Source: Mycolicibacterium sarraceniae
Lineage (GTDB): Bacteria > Actinomycetota > Actinomycetes > Mycobacteriales > Mycobacteriaceae
Assembly: GCF_010731875.1 (NCBI RefSeq)
Contig: NZ_AP022595.1
Coordinates: 2,976,001-3,040,000, forward strand
Direction: 5' to 3'
Length of the DNA: 64,000 nucleotides
A model generated the notes under the pieces. The model was not told the origin of the DNA and ran no database searches. It saw nothing but the letters and a program-made list of their open reading frames with translations. Positions 19,611 through 28,959 of this stretch are shown piece after piece; position 1 is the first letter of the stretch, and each line of letters opens with the position of its first letter. The position numbers and the translations under genes were made by a program.

Positions 19611-21485
19611 TTACCGACTGGGGAATCGGTCCGATCCCCGGTCGCTCCCGGGGATTACCGGGATGATCACCGCCGACGGGTGGGCGGCGTCGTGCAGGAT
19701 CGTCTGCGTTGCGGGCAGCGTGGCCGCGCTCTGCCCGAACGGTTCACCGGTATTCGGGTTCGGCGCGAACTGCGGGTAGTCGCTGCTGGAGACTTCCAGC
19801 CGGATCCGATCGCCCGCGCGGAACAGATAACTCGTCGGCCAGATCGCAATGTGGTACTCGTACGGCTGATTTGGGATGCCTGGCCGCGGATCGGATAGCG
19901 AATCGCGAAACGTCGTCCGCAGGATCCCGGTGTTGAGGTTGATCGCTTCACCATCGGGTTTGACCACGATCAGCTTCGCGGTGAAGTCGGTGTCGACCGC
20001 CGACGACGCGGCCCAAAGGTCAACCGTCGCAGGTCCGGTCACCTCGGTGTCGGCAGGGAGCGGATCACTGCTGTAGACCAGCACGTCAGAACGCTGCTCG
20101 ACCGGAGTCTGGTCGTAGGGCCCCTGCGGCCCGGATCGCGCGCCGCAACACGAATGCCCGCCGAGGCTGGGTGCCGGGTCGGTGGGGTCGTAGAGGTAAC
20201 GATCAGGTGCCTGGTCGGTGGCCGGGGCCGTCGTGCTCAAAGTGCCGGTGCGCGAGTCCATCTGGCCGGTGCCGGCCAGGTAGTAGCGACTCCACTGGGT
20301 GTGCGGTAACGGCCAGCTGTCGGCGGACTTCCACTTATTGGCGCCCATCAGGAAGTAGTCGACCCGCGGTGTGCCCGCCCCGCCATTGTTCATACCCTTG
20401 AGGAAGTGGTCGTACCACGCCAGCATCAGTTCGTTGATCGGACTCTCGCCGACCCTGCCGATATCTTTGAGCAGGGGAGCGGGCTCGGAACCTGGCCGAC
20501 CCCAGTCCACGTGGTCCCACGGGCCGATGACGAGTCGTTGATTCGCCCGGGCCTGCTGTGTACCAGCCGAATTCACCATCCCGGTAAAGTTCTCAATTCC
20601 GCCGGCGAGAAACGCGTCGTACCAGCCCTCGACGTCGAGCACTGGCACCCGCACGGATGGGTAACGGTCCCGAATGCTCCACTGCCGCCAGAAGTCATCA
20701 CGTGACGAATGGGTGACCCAGTCGAAATACCATGGAGCCACAGCAGGATTGGCGGGTTGCAGCACCGGCAGAGTGCGGTACGGCCGGAAGTCCAGCCATC
20801 GGGTGGGGTCCGCCGAGGCCAGTCTCAGTGCGGCGGCGGTGACGTCGTCGCCGCGATTGGTGGCGGCGCTGGTCGCCAGCCCGATCGCCCACGGTAGGAC
20901 GAACGCCAGCCGGAACTCGCCGCCCTCATACATCCAGCCGTCGTAGTAGTCCGACGCGGTATTGGCCGGCACGATGGTCACCAGATGCGGCGGCGTGTCT
21001 ATCGCGGCCAGCCATTGGGTCGCGCCGACATACGACGAGCCGTACATGCCGACCTTGCCGTTCGATCCCGGCAGGGCCGCGGCCCACTCCACCGAGTCAT
21101 AGCCGTCGCCGCCGTCATGGGTGAACTCGCTGAAGGTTCCCTGCGACGTGCCCTGCCCCCGAACGTCTTGTATGACAACGAGATAGCAGTGCGAAGCAAA
21201 CCAGTCGGGGGACTGATACCGCCACGGCTGCACCTGTGCGCCGGACTTTCCGTATTGGGTGCGCATCAGGATCACCGGGACCAGCTCGGTGGTGTCCGGC
21301 CGGTAGACGTCGGCACGCAGGATGGTGCCGTCGCGCATGCGTGCCGCCACGTCGGTCTGCTTGGTGACCCCGCACGGGCCACGGCTACTCGACGGCGGCC
21401 ACGTCGACTCCGTGGCGGGAGTGCGCGGCGCACCGCACGAGGTCAGCACCAGTGCCAGTGCGGACAGCACCGCCAGAACACGCAT
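19611..21485 (-). CDS. Exported CocE/NonD family (X-Pro dipeptidyl-peptidase-like) alpha/beta hydrolase, lipoprotein
   Basis: A 624-residue secreted esterase or peptidase. The N-terminus MRVLAVLSALALVLTSCG has a lipobox (LTSC), so membrane anchoring is expected. The catalytic Ser is in KVGMYGSSYVGATQW (GxSYxG of the S15/CocE family); candidate Asp and His partners lie around VLDVEGWYDAFLAGG and IGPWDHVDWG. The C-terminal third (DLWAASSAVDTDFTAKL, RLEVSSSDYPQFAPN) is the jelly-roll domain of this family. I chose ATG 21485; a GTG three codons upstream is also possible. Substrate unknown. It is 33 bp downstream of the large membrane protein gene on the same strand. Confidence 0.85.
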   Translation of the reverse strand: MRVLAVLSALALVLTSCGAPRTPATESTWPPSSSRGPCGVTKQTDVAARMRDGTILRADVYRPDTTELVPVILMRTQYGKSGAQVQPWRYQSPDWFASHCYLVVIQDVRGQGTSQGTFSEFTHDGGDGYDSVEWAAALPGSNGKVGMYGSSYVGATQWLAAIDTPPHLVTIVPANTASDYYDGWMYEGGEFRLAFVLPWAIGLATSAATNRGDDVTAAALRLASADPTRWLDFRPYRTLPVLQPANPAVAPWYFDWVTHSSRDDFWRQWSIRDRYPSVRVPVLDVEGWYDAFLAGGIENFTGMVNSAGTQQARANQRLVIGPWDHVDWGRPGSEPAPLLKDIGRVGESPINELMLAWYDHFLKGMNNGGAGTPRVDYFLMGANKWKSADSWPLPHTQWSRYYLAGTGQMDSRTGTLSTTAPATDQAPDRYLYDPTDPAPSLGGHSCCGARSGPQGPYDQTPVEQRSDVLVYSSDPLPADTEVTGPATVDLWAASSAVDTDFTAKLIVVKPDGEAINLNTGILRTTFRDSLSDPRPGIPNQPYEYHIAIWPTSYLFRAGDRIRLEVSSSDYPQFAPNPNTGEPFGQSAATLPATQTILHDAAHPSAVIIPVIPGSDRGSDRFPSR

Positions 21486-21518
21486 CGCCAGCACGTGTCC
21501 ACGCTACGCAGTCCGGCG

Positions 21519-23891
21519 CTAAATCATCTCCTTTGCGGTGAGCCACCGCATGATCGGCCAGCCGGCGAACACCGGCAGCCAGCATGTCAGCACCCGATAG
21601 AGCAGCACGGCCGGCACACCGACGGCGGCGGGCACACCGAAGGCGGCGAGCCCACCGATGAGCGCGGCCTCCACCGCGCCGACACCGCCGGGCGTCGGCG
21701 CCGCCGACGCGAGGGTGCCGCCGACCATCGTCACGATGGTGACCGTGACGAACGTCGTGTCGCCGCCAAAAGCTTCGATGCTGGCCCACAACACCAGGGC
21801 CTGGCCGAGCGTGGTTGTGGCGCAACCCAACACGATGATCGCCAACCGTTTGGGTTCGCGGATCAGCTCGAGCAGCTCACTGCCGATCTCCTGGATCCGG
21901 GGGCGGACCGCCGTGCCGAGCCACCGGCGCGCCCGCGGCACCAACAAGAAGGTCCCCAGCATGCCCAGCGCGACACCGCCGATCAGATAGAGCAGCGTGG
22001 TGCTCGGCACGAAATGGGAAAGATCAGCGGTGGCCCCGGCGGCCACACTGAAGAAGATCAGCAGCGTCACGTGGGTGATCACCTGTACCGCCTGCTGCAG
22101 GGCGACAGCCGCGGTGGCCCGCAAGGCACCCAGCCCGCCCTTCTGCAGGAACCGCGTGCTCAGCGCGAGGCCGCCGACACCGGCCGGGGTGGTGGTGGCG
22201 GCAAAGGTGTTGGCGAACTGCATGATGACCAGGTTGCCGAAGCTGACCAGTCCCGATGCGCTCGCCCACAATGACGCTGCCGCACCGATATACGTCAGCG
22301 CGGACACTGCCAGCCCGAGCAGTGCCCACCACCAGTTCGCATTGCGCAGCTCGCTGAAGAATGTGGGCACCGTACTGATGAAGGGGTAGGCGACGTAGAC
22401 CAAAGCCACGAGCAGGACCAGTTGGATGACCTGCTTGCGGGTGAACCGGGTGATGGTCTCGGTCTTGATCTCGTCGGCGCCGGTCTGTCGCTTCACCTCA
22501 TCGCGCGCGGCGGCAATGATCGCCTTGGGATCGCTGACCGACTTACGAATTCGGGCCGGTACCGCCGCCCGCGTGAGCCGTCGTGACGCGTTGAGCACGG
22601 TCTGGCTGCCCAGGGTGTCGACGGCGGCCCGGACGGCCGGCTCGGCACCGAACCGGTCGGTGGTCGTCACCAGCAGCTGCGCGATATCGGACTGCAGCTG
22701 TTCGTCGGTCGCGCCGTACTCCGAGCTGCCGAAGCCGCCGAACAACACCTTGCCGGCCGCGACGGTCATCTCCCGGAAACGTAAGTCGCCGTGGGCGATC
22801 TGATGTCGGTGCAGCACACCGAGCGAACCCCAGATCGTGGTCACCAGACCCTCGTCGGAGGAGGTCCCGATCGGGGTGCCGAGCGATGGGGTGTGCGCAT
22901 AAAGCGTCCACCCGCGTTCCAGCGCCGCGACGGCCATCGTCGTCGTGTTGGACACGCCAAGATCGCCGACCGCTATCGTCAGCAATGCGCGGTGTTCGAC
23001 GGCGCGGCGCATCGAGGCCTGCAGCGGCGCGGTCTCCGCGTCGCGCAAGATCAGCCACCGCCAGAACTGACGCAAGGCACCGCCACTGCGCTGATTGGGG
23101 CCGTACATCTCGACGACCACTCGTGAGCCGGCGTCATCGGCTGCCGCCAGCTCCAACGGGCCGGTGCTGGCCGGGCGCACCACGGTCAGCGAGGTCACCA
23201 TGAACCCGCGGCGGGACAACGCGCGCACGGCCCCGTCGAGGGGGACTTCGAGTGCCGGGGTGCCGACCACCCACACCGTCAGCGCGCCGACGAACCAGCC
23301 CACCGCGAGCCCGAGCAGTGAGCGCGCCGGGACCACCGCACTGACGACGAGGTGGATCGGTACGAACGCGAGCAGCAGTGTCCACCACCATCGGCGCCAG
23401 CGCGCCGGCAGCCACGGGCCGGACACGGTCAGGACGGCGGCGAGCATCGCGATCCAACGGGGATCGTCGAGGAACTGCGACAGGGTGGTCGACAACCGTT
23501 CCGAGAGGTCGAAGTGCCAGCGGGGCGCGGCGATTCCGTTACCGGTGATGGACAGCGAGAACACGGCCAGGAATCCGGCCGCCGCGTAGGCTGCGAACAG
23601 TTTCCACTGCCGCGCGGCGATCAGCCCGATCAGGATGACGAAGGGCAGCGCCAGGATCGCGATGCCGTAAGCCAGATAGACCAGGTTGGACTGGGTGGGC
23701 GTCAGCACCCCGACGATCCGCGACACCGATTTCTCGAGTCCGACCCAGTCGTTACGGGTGATCAGTGAGCTCGTGATGATGACAGCCAGCACGACGGCCG
23801 CGAGACCGAGCCGCACGATGTCGTTGGTCCGGCGGGCCAACGGGAGCAGCACGTTGCCTGATACGGCAACCTCACGCCCGTCGACTCGCAC
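21519..23891 (-). CDS. Large membrane protein: UPF0104/lysylphosphatidylglycerol-synthase-TM-like domain with kinase-like middle segment
   Basis: A 790-residue polytopic protein in three parts. Residues about 25-235 form an N-terminal block of hydrophobic helices. About 240-490 is a soluble middle with kinase-like traces: VLHRHQIAHGDLRF resembles a catalytic loop (HGD) and VLFGGFGSSEYG sits where a DFG loop would be. About 500-790 is a flippase-like block with FANTFAATTTPAGVGGLALS and ASAAPTPGGVGAVEAALIGG, the PxGxGxxE-type repeats of the UPF0104/AglD family. GTG start at 23891. A role in lipid or envelope precursor transfer is inferred from the C-terminal family only; the middle segment may be a pseudokinase. 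Confidence 0.75.
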   Translation of the reverse strand: MRVDGREVAVSGNVLLPLARRTNDIVRLGLAAVVLAVIITSSLITRNDWVGLEKSVSRIVGVLTPTQSNLVYLAYGIAILALPFVILIGLIAARQWKLFAAYAAAGFLAVFSLSITGNGIAAPRWHFDLSERLSTTLSQFLDDPRWIAMLAAVLTVSGPWLPARWRRWWWTLLLAFVPIHLVVSAVVPARSLLGLAVGWFVGALTVWVVGTPALEVPLDGAVRALSRRGFMVTSLTVVRPASTGPLELAAADDAGSRVVVEMYGPNQRSGGALRQFWRWLILRDAETAPLQASMRRAVEHRALLTIAVGDLGVSNTTTMAVAALERGWTLYAHTPSLGTPIGTSSDEGLVTTIWGSLGVLHRHQIAHGDLRFREMTVAAGKVLFGGFGSSEYGATDEQLQSDIAQLLVTTTDRFGAEPAVRAAVDTLGSQTVLNASRRLTRAAVPARIRKSVSDPKAIIAAARDEVKRQTGADEIKTETITRFTRKQVIQLVLLVALVYVAYPFISTVPTFFSELRNANWWWALLGLAVSALTYIGAAASLWASASGLVSFGNLVIMQFANTFAATTTPAGVGGLALSTRFLQKGGLGALRATAAVALQQAVQVITHVTLLIFFSVAAGATADLSHFVPSTTLLYLIGGVALGMLGTFLLVPRARRWLGTAVRPRIQEIGSELLELIREPKRLAIIVLGCATTTLGQALVLWASIEAFGGDTTFVTVTIVTMVGGTLASAAPTPGGVGAVEAALIGGLAAFGVPAAVGVPAVLLYRVLTCWLPVFAGWPIMRWLTAKEMI

Positions 23892-23951
23892 CGGTGAAAC
23901 CTATCCCGAGTTACCGCGCAGAGGTCTCATTGACTGGCGTTCAGGCAGCGG

Positions 23952-24497
23952 TCAGACGAAGCCGACGTACCCCAGCAGTGCGGCGGCGCCCACCACGATG
24001 AGCGGATTGGTCTTGGTCCGGACGAATATCAGTGTCGCGACGCCGGTGATGAGGTAGGCCCGCCAGTCATGGTCGGCAGCCCTGCTCATGACCAGCGAAC
24101 TGGCCAGGACCAACCCCACGGTCAGCGGTGCGAAACCCTTCTCGACGGCGTAGCGCAGCTTGGACTTCTGGGCCTTCTGCCAGGACAGGGTGATCAGGTA
24201 CATCAGCCCGGCAGCTGGCACCACCATTGCCACCGTGGCGAGCACGCCGCCGAGGATGCCGCCGAAGACCCCGGCCACGCCCAGCCCGGCTGCATAGCCG
24301 ACGAGCGCGACGATCAGGATGCTGGGCCCCGGTGCGGTTTGCGAGATCGAGAAGATGTCGGCGAACTGGGAGTTCGTCAGCCAGTGGTGGCCGCTGACCG
24401 CCCGCAGATGCATCTCGGGCAGCACGGTGTTGCCACCACCGATCGACAGCAGTGACAGCGAGCCGAACATGCCGACCACCGCGAGAAGCGTTTTCAT
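23952..24497 (-). CDS. Chromate transporter, C-terminal-type half (CHR domain)
   Basis: A 181-residue membrane protein with one CHR domain: SLLSIGGGNTVLPEM near the N-terminus and FSISQTAPGPSILIVALVGY, the domain signature (QxxPGP), then four to five hydrophobic segments. It is the second of two half-size subunits; ATG 24497 overlaps the stop of the first half by 4 bp. In short-chain ChrA systems both halves together make the functional transporter. Chromate itself may not be the physiological substrate. Confidence 0.85.
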   Translation of the reverse strand: MKTLLAVVGMFGSLSLLSIGGGNTVLPEMHLRAVSGHHWLTNSQFADIFSISQTAPGPSILIVALVGYAAGLGVAGVFGGILGGVLATVAMVVPAAGLMYLITLSWQKAQKSKLRYAVEKGFAPLTVGLVLASSLVMSRAADHDWRAYLITGVATLIFVRTKTNPLIVVGAAALLGYVGFV

Positions 24498-25063
24498 GCC
24501 TCCACCGGTTTCTTTCTGGGCCAGGCCCAGATCAGGCTCAGCGGCGCCAGGATCGCCAGTGTGGTCAGCAGCGGCCAACGCAGCAATCCGTTCAGCGCGA
24601 AGGCGGCCAGGAAGAAGGCGATCGGCATTACGCCTTTGAGGCACTTCTGGCCGGTCTGGATCACCATCGCCAATGTCAGGGCGACCGCAGCGGCCGATGC
24701 GCCGTGCAGTGCGCCCTTGATCGCGGGCACTTCCTTGAATGTGAAGTAGATGAAGCCGAGCGTGAGGACGATCGCGACGGGCATCAGGCACAGGCCGATC
24801 AGGGCCGCGATGGCGCCGGTGAGGCCCTTCATCTTGGTCCCGACGAAGACCGCCAGATTCACCTGGTTGGCGCCGGGCACGATCCGGCACATCGTCAGGG
24901 CCGACAAGAACTCCTCCTCGGCGAGCCACTTCTTCTCGACGACGATGACTTCTCGCGACCACGCTCCCAACCCGCCGCCGAACGAGGCCAGCGCGATGTG
25001 GTTGAACGTACGGGCGATCTCTAGGAGTGAGACCTTCTCCAGGGTCGAGCTGGGCTCACTCAT
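24494..25063 (-). CDS. Chromate transporter, N-terminal-type half (CHR domain)
   Basis: A 189-residue partner of the gene at 23952. The CHR signature appears as LASFGGGLGAWSREVIVVEKK and LTMCRIVPGANQVNLAVFVG (R-I-V-P-G-A-N in place of QxxPGP), followed by hydrophobic helices. ATG 25063 was chosen (MSEPSSTLEK): it overlaps the end of the phospholipase-D-like gene by 8 bp, and upstream codons are antisense-like. The three genes PLD-like, chr N and chr C overlap or touch and look like one transcript. Confidence 0.85.
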   Translation of the reverse strand: MSEPSSTLEKVSLLEIARTFNHIALASFGGGLGAWSREVIVVEKKWLAEEEFLSALTMCRIVPGANQVNLAVFVGTKMKGLTGAIAALIGLCLMPVAIVLTLGFIYFTFKEVPAIKGALHGASAAAVALTLAMVIQTGQKCLKGVMPIAFFLAAFALNGLLRWPLLTTLAILAPLSLIWAWPRKKPVEA

Positions 25064-26045
25064 GGACCAGGTCGGCGTCGTGCGGGAACTCGTCCTCGAC
25101 GGGAGGATGCTCTTCCACCGGGTCGGGCGGGTCGTACTGGTGCGAGATATCCCAATCATCTTGGAAAACCTCACGCAGGCGCGCCACGACGTCCGGGTCG
25201 TCGGTGGTGATGCCGAGCTCGCGGCGGAGGTCGAAGGCGCTGCGGTCGATGTTCATCGAACCGACCAGCACGCTCGAGTCATCGACGATGAGCAGTTTGG
25301 CGTGCACGCGCAGATTCTTCTGCTTGCGCACCTTGACCCCGACCCGGCGCAGGGTGCGCAACGAGGCGAAGGTGTCCAGGATGTCCCACTCGCTGATGCC
25401 GTGCTTGCCGCCGCAGAGCACCTTCACCTTCACCCCGCGATGAGCCGCGGCGGCGATGTGATCGAGGATGACGGCATCCACATACTTCGGATGCTGGATG
25501 TAGAGCCGGCGCTGTGCGGTGTCGATGAAACGTGCCATGTGGTAGCGGGAATTCGAGTTGCTCCACAGCAGCCCCTCATAGGAGGGCGGGGTGAAATCGC
25601 GGTGGTCCCAGTCGGCGTTGAACACGTCTTTGATCTGCGCCACGTGGAGGGGGTCGTGCGTGATGATGCCGTAGTCACGGGTCAACGTGAAGTACTTGAT
25701 CATCAGATTGTAGGTGGCGACCATGGCCGCGGTGTCGTCGACGACGATCGATTTCTCATGCGTCACATAGAATTTGGGGCTGGACCACTGAACGTCGATG
25801 CCGGCGGCTTTGAAGGCTTCGTAGCTCTCGTCGTTAGCCCGGTCGCCGCTGGATCGTTGCGGGTTCAGCATGACCCGAACGTCGACGCCGGCTTTCTGCC
25901 GATCGATCGCAGCGTCCATCAAGCTGGGTTCGGTGAAGGTGAATTGCTTTATCAGAAGCGAGCTTTGCGCGCTCATGATGAATTCGCGCACCGGTTCCAA
26001 ACCGTCGTCCGGTTCGACGATCACGCGTGGAGCGTTAGCAGGCAT
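25056..26045 (-). CDS. Phospholipase D-like protein with two HKD motifs
   Basis: A 329-residue cytosolic protein of the PLD superfamily. Two HxKxxxxD motifs are intact: VTHEKSIVVDD (about residue 95) and VHAKLLIVDDSSVLVGSMN (about residue 248), the second with the downstream GSxN element. This arrangement is shared by cardiolipin-synthase-like and nuclease-like PLD enzymes; no transmembrane anchor is visible, so phosphodiesterase chemistry is supported but the substrate is not. ATG 26045 (MPANAPRVIV). Upstream member of a unit with the chromate transporter halves. Confidence 0.82.
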   Translation of the reverse strand: MPANAPRVIVEPDDGLEPVREFIMSAQSSLLIKQFTFTEPSLMDAAIDRQKAGVDVRVMLNPQRSSGDRANDESYEAFKAAGIDVQWSSPKFYVTHEKSIVVDDTAAMVATYNLMIKYFTLTRDYGIITHDPLHVAQIKDVFNADWDHRDFTPPSYEGLLWSNSNSRYHMARFIDTAQRRLYIQHPKYVDAVILDHIAAAAHRGVKVKVLCGGKHGISEWDILDTFASLRTLRRVGVKVRKQKNLRVHAKLLIVDDSSVLVGSMNIDRSAFDLRRELGITTDDPDVVARLREVFQDDWDISHQYDPPDPVEEHPPVEDEFPHDADLVHE

Positions 26046-26111
26046 AGGATTCGGATGCTAGCACCAGAACACCTTCGGCATTTTGCCGACGGGCGAATGT
26101 CGCAAGCCCGT

Positions 26112-26684
26112 TCAGCCCGGCGGTGGCGTCGGCGGGAGGGGGTCGGCCGGATCCGGTAGAAATTGCTCAGGGCCGGCTGGAAGCACCATTCCCGGTGCCG
26201 GGGCGGTCCCCGGCAGGGGATCGCCGAGCTGAGCCGCTGGCATGCGCCCGAGCGCGCCGTGCAGCAGGGCGTGCACACCTTTGTACGCGTTCACACGGGC
26301 GAAGGGGCCCTGGGGTGCGTTTTCGGTCAACTGGTATGGCGACACCGTGTCGGAGTCAGGCATCCGATAGTACTGCGGGAACATCCTCGAGATATCTGCG
26401 AGTGGATCAGCAGCCGGTGAATTCGGCAGGGTCGACTGTCCCAGCGCAGCGGCAGGAGCCGGCGATGAGGTGAGCAAGCTGTCGAGTTGCGCGACGGGAT
26501 TCTGGCCGGCGGCCGCGATAGCTCCGGAGATCATGTCGGTCGGCGGCGGTGGCTCGGCGCTTATCGGCGCGGCGGTATCCGATGGGGCAGTCGGGTCGGG
26601 GTCGGCCGCGGCGGTGGCCGACGAAGCCACCGCCGCGAAGCCGATCCCAACCGTTGTCAGTCCCACGATGAACATACGGTCCAT
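26112..26684 (-). CDS. Secreted proline/alanine-rich hypothetical protein
   Basis: A 190-residue exported protein: signal peptide MFIVGLTTVGIGFAAVASSATAAA then ADPDPTAPSD. The mature part is rich in Pro and Ala, with a single ordered-looking stretch RMFPQYYRMPDSDTVSPYQL and NAYKGVHALLHGALG, and a Pro-rich tail. No Cys and no recognised domain. It begins 5 bp after the stop of the MspA-like gene, so it is co-transcribed with a porin and may act at the envelope with it (inference). ATG 26684. Confidence 0.65.
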   Translation of the reverse strand: MDRMFIVGLTTVGIGFAAVASSATAAADPDPTAPSDTAAPISAEPPPPTDMISGAIAAAGQNPVAQLDSLLTSSPAPAAALGQSTLPNSPAADPLADISRMFPQYYRMPDSDTVSPYQLTENAPQGPFARVNAYKGVHALLHGALGRMPAAQLGDPLPGTAPAPGMVLPAGPEQFLPDPADPLPPTPPPG

Positions 26685-26689
26685 GGCGG

Positions 26690-27391
26690 TCAGAAGACCT
26701 TCGCGTTGCCATAATAGGCGACGATGTCGTCGTCGTCGGGGCCTGAGCTGGTCAGCACGGCATAGGAGCGCAGCGAGGACGCGCCGACGCAGTTGTCCAC
26801 CTTGATGTGGACGTCACGGATCGTGACGCGCGCTTGGGTGCCCTTGAACGACTTCTTGTCGACGGCCACGTTGGTGATGGTGCCGGGACGCGGCTCGACC
26901 TCGATCTGGCCCTGGATCTGCACCGAGGCGGAGGGCGCGAGGATCACGCCGGTCTGTCCGAAGTTGGTGTTGCCGAGGATGCCGGTCAAGCCGCCGTTGA
27001 GCTTGACCTTGTCCATCTCCACGCCACAGCCGATCTGGTAACCGACCTCCAAGGTGCCCCCGTTGACCGACCCGGTGGTGGTGCCGGTGAAAGTGGCGCC
27101 GACGAGCCAGTCACGAGAGGACAGCGAAGTCGTCAATGGCGCCACCGGCAGCTGCGTCTCGTCTTTGGCCACCACGGTCAGGGTTCGCCCGTCCTGGGTC
27201 TTGGCGATCCCCGGTTGGGCAGAGGCCACCGCGCCGTTGTCCGGGGGCGGTCCCGGGTCGGCGGCCGGCACGCCCTGTGCGCTGTTCACGTCAGCGGGCG
27301 GCGCCGGATCTGGGTCGGCGAACGCCGAGGGTGCACTGCCTACCGCCGCGAGCAAGACACTCGCGGCCACAGCGGCGAATCGAAGCAACAT
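26690..27391 (-). CDS. MspA-family porin-like exported protein (paralogue 2)
   Basis: A 233-residue exported protein: signal MLLRFAAVAASVLLAAVGSAPSAFA, then ADPDP. The core shows LEVGYQIGCGVEM (the MspA GYQIG signature), PGTITNVAVDKKSFKG and KVDNCVGASSLRSYAVL. The two Cys (after GYQIG and before VGxSxxRSYA) are conserved with the other two paralogues. ATG 27391 with GAGAGG about 12 bases upstream; longer upstream codons are not protein-like. Probably forms an oligomeric channel in the mycomembrane by family, although the Cys pair and acidic C-terminus (DDDDIVAYYG) set it apart from classical MspA. Confidence 0.8.
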   Translation of the reverse strand: MLLRFAAVAASVLLAAVGSAPSAFADPDPAPPADVNSAQGVPAADPGPPPDNGAVASAQPGIAKTQDGRTLTVVAKDETQLPVAPLTTSLSSRDWLVGATFTGTTTGSVNGGTLEVGYQIGCGVEMDKVKLNGGLTGILGNTNFGQTGVILAPSASVQIQGQIEVEPRPGTITNVAVDKKSFKGTQARVTIRDVHIKVDNCVGASSLRSYAVLTSSGPDDDDIVAYYGNAKVF

Positions 27392-27477
27392 GTCGTCGTG
27401 GCGCCTCTCTGGGTAAGTCCTAGTTGTCGTTGTCGCGGAGATCCCGGCTGCCAGCCGGGTGATGCCGTGCTCGTCCA

Positions 27478-28179
27478 CTAGATGGCCCTGGTGACGCCGA
27501 GGTAGGTCACGACGTCGTCGGTGTTGTCCGTCGAGCTGGTGAATGTCGCGTAAGACCGGATGAAGGACTGCCCGGCGCAACCGTCGATCTTGATCCGGAA
27601 ACCGTTGACGGTCACTCGCGATTTGGTGCCTTTGAACGACTTCTTGTCCACCGGTACGATGTTCACCGTTCCGGGCTTGAGGTCGATCTTGATCTGTTCG
27701 CCAGCTTGTGCGCCGAGAATGAATGGCAGAATCGATCCGCTCGTGAACGGGAGGTTAATGCCCGCGATTCCCGTGGCCGTCGAGATTGACTCGATGTCAT
27801 CCTGGATGATGCCGCAGCCGATCTGGTAGCCGACTTCCAGCGAACCTCCGGCCAGCTTGGACGTGCCGGACCCGGTCACCGCTCCTTGGAAACTGCCGTC
27901 CACGAGGTATTCCCTCGACCACGGCGAATTGGTAAGCGGCGCAACCGGCTCGAGTGATTCGTTCTTGGCGCCCACCGTCAACACCCACCCGTCCGGGGTG
28001 GTGAGGGTCCCGGCTGTGCCGGAGGCGATCGGGGCGGCTCCGGCCGGCGCCGGCGCGGGCGCCGGATTGGCGGCTGACACGACGCCCGAGTCTGCCGGCG
28101 GGTCGGCGAGGCTGAGGGGAGCGGTGCTGATCGCAGTGATCACGCAGGCGCTGAGCAGGGTGATGATTCGATGCGACAT
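27478..28179 (-). CDS. MspA-family porin-like exported protein (paralogue 3)
   Basis: A 233-residue tandem paralogue of the gene at 26690. Signal peptide MSHRIITLLSACVITAISTAPLSLA precedes ADPPADSG. Core signatures: LEVGYQIGCGIIQDD, PGTVNIVPVDKKSFKG, and KIDGCAGQSFIRSYATF, with the same Cys pair. The region between signal and core is a Pro/Ala-rich spacer of about 25 residues. ATG 28179. Upstream of paralogue 2 on the same strand with an 86-bp gap, so it may lead the operon 27478-26690-26112 (porin, porin, secreted protein). Confidence 0.8.
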   Translation of the reverse strand: MSHRIITLLSACVITAISTAPLSLADPPADSGVVSAANPAPAPAPAGAAPIASGTAGTLTTPDGWVLTVGAKNESLEPVAPLTNSPWSREYLVDGSFQGAVTGSGTSKLAGGSLEVGYQIGCGIIQDDIESISTATGIAGINLPFTSGSILPFILGAQAGEQIKIDLKPGTVNIVPVDKKSFKGTKSRVTVNGFRIKIDGCAGQSFIRSYATFTSSTDNTDDVVTYLGVTRAI

Positions 28180-28401
28180 ATCGCGATGGGGCCTCTCGAT
28201 TGAGATCTGATCGTGATGCTGCAGCGACATGTTTCGGCGCGAAAGTGTCCAATTGGCAAACGGACGACGAATGCTGAGTTCCTTATTTCGGTCTAGTGTG
28301 CTTCATATGTCGGCCTCGGAAGGTCGGCCCGCATTTTCCCGGTACTGTTTGCCCCGTCGGTCGTGACGGAACGACCTGACGTAGCAACGTGAGGGGATTG
28401 G

Positions 28402-28959
28402 ATGAGCCGATCACACCGCTGCCGCGCGACTGTCGCGGCTGTAGTGCTTGCGCCTCTGGCCATGACGTTCCTCGCGCCTGCGGCGCTGGCCGATCCGACG
28501 GATCCCGCACCAGCGGATCCAGCGTCGTCGGGCGGCCCCGATCCGGCTGCCACCGAGCTCGGCCCGGGGCCCGTTGATGACTCGGATGCGATCCGGTCCG
28601 CCTGTCGGACGTTCGGCTCGGCGCTGGATCTCGCCGCAACCAACTACGAGGACTTCGCCTATGCCACCGCGGGCAATGGTGACAGCGTGAACTACGACAA
28701 TCCTGAGGTCCTTCAGTCGAATCAACCCGGGCGGACCGCTTTGCGGGTGGCGGCCCACGCGGCCATGGACGCAGCAGGCACTCCCGGTCTGCCGAACGAC
28801 ATCGGCGATCCGATGCGGTCCTGGTCCCTACACGCGACCAAACTGGTCCTGATCATGGGTCTGCACGGGGGCGGGGACTCGCTGAACTCAGCGGCTACCG
28901 CTCTTAACGCCGACGCGCACGACACGCAGATGGCGTGCGCGACGCACGGAGCGCACTGA
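28402..28959 (+). CDS. Secreted hypothetical protein (185 aa)
   Basis: An exported protein with signal peptide RATVAAVVLAPLAMTFLAPAALA followed by ADPTDPAPAD. The mature domain begins IRSACRTFGSALDLAATNYEDFAYA and ends DAHDTQMACATHGAH; two Cys are present and could pair. This pattern resembles small conserved mycobacterial secreted proteins of unknown function that carry an N-terminal ADPxDPxP spacer. ATG 28402 has GTGAGGGGATTGG upstream. Divergent from the porin genes. Confidence 0.7.
   Translation: MSRSHRCRATVAAVVLAPLAMTFLAPAALADPTDPAPADPASSGGPDPAATELGPGPVDDSDAIRSACRTFGSALDLAATNYEDFAYATAGNGDSVNYDNPEVLQSNQPGRTALRVAAHAAMDAAGTPGLPNDIGDPMRSWSLHATKLVLIMGLHGGGDSLNSAATALNADAHDTQMACATHGAH

Noticed and set aside
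20985..22274. Long plus-strand open frame (429 codons) opposite the CocE-like and membrane protein genes
   Set aside because: His/Arg/Gly-rich composition without domains; it is the antisense frame of two well-supported minus-strand genes.
24750..26159. 469-codon plus-strand open frame opposite the PLD-like gene
   Set aside because: No family features; the minus strand has two HKD motifs in frame.
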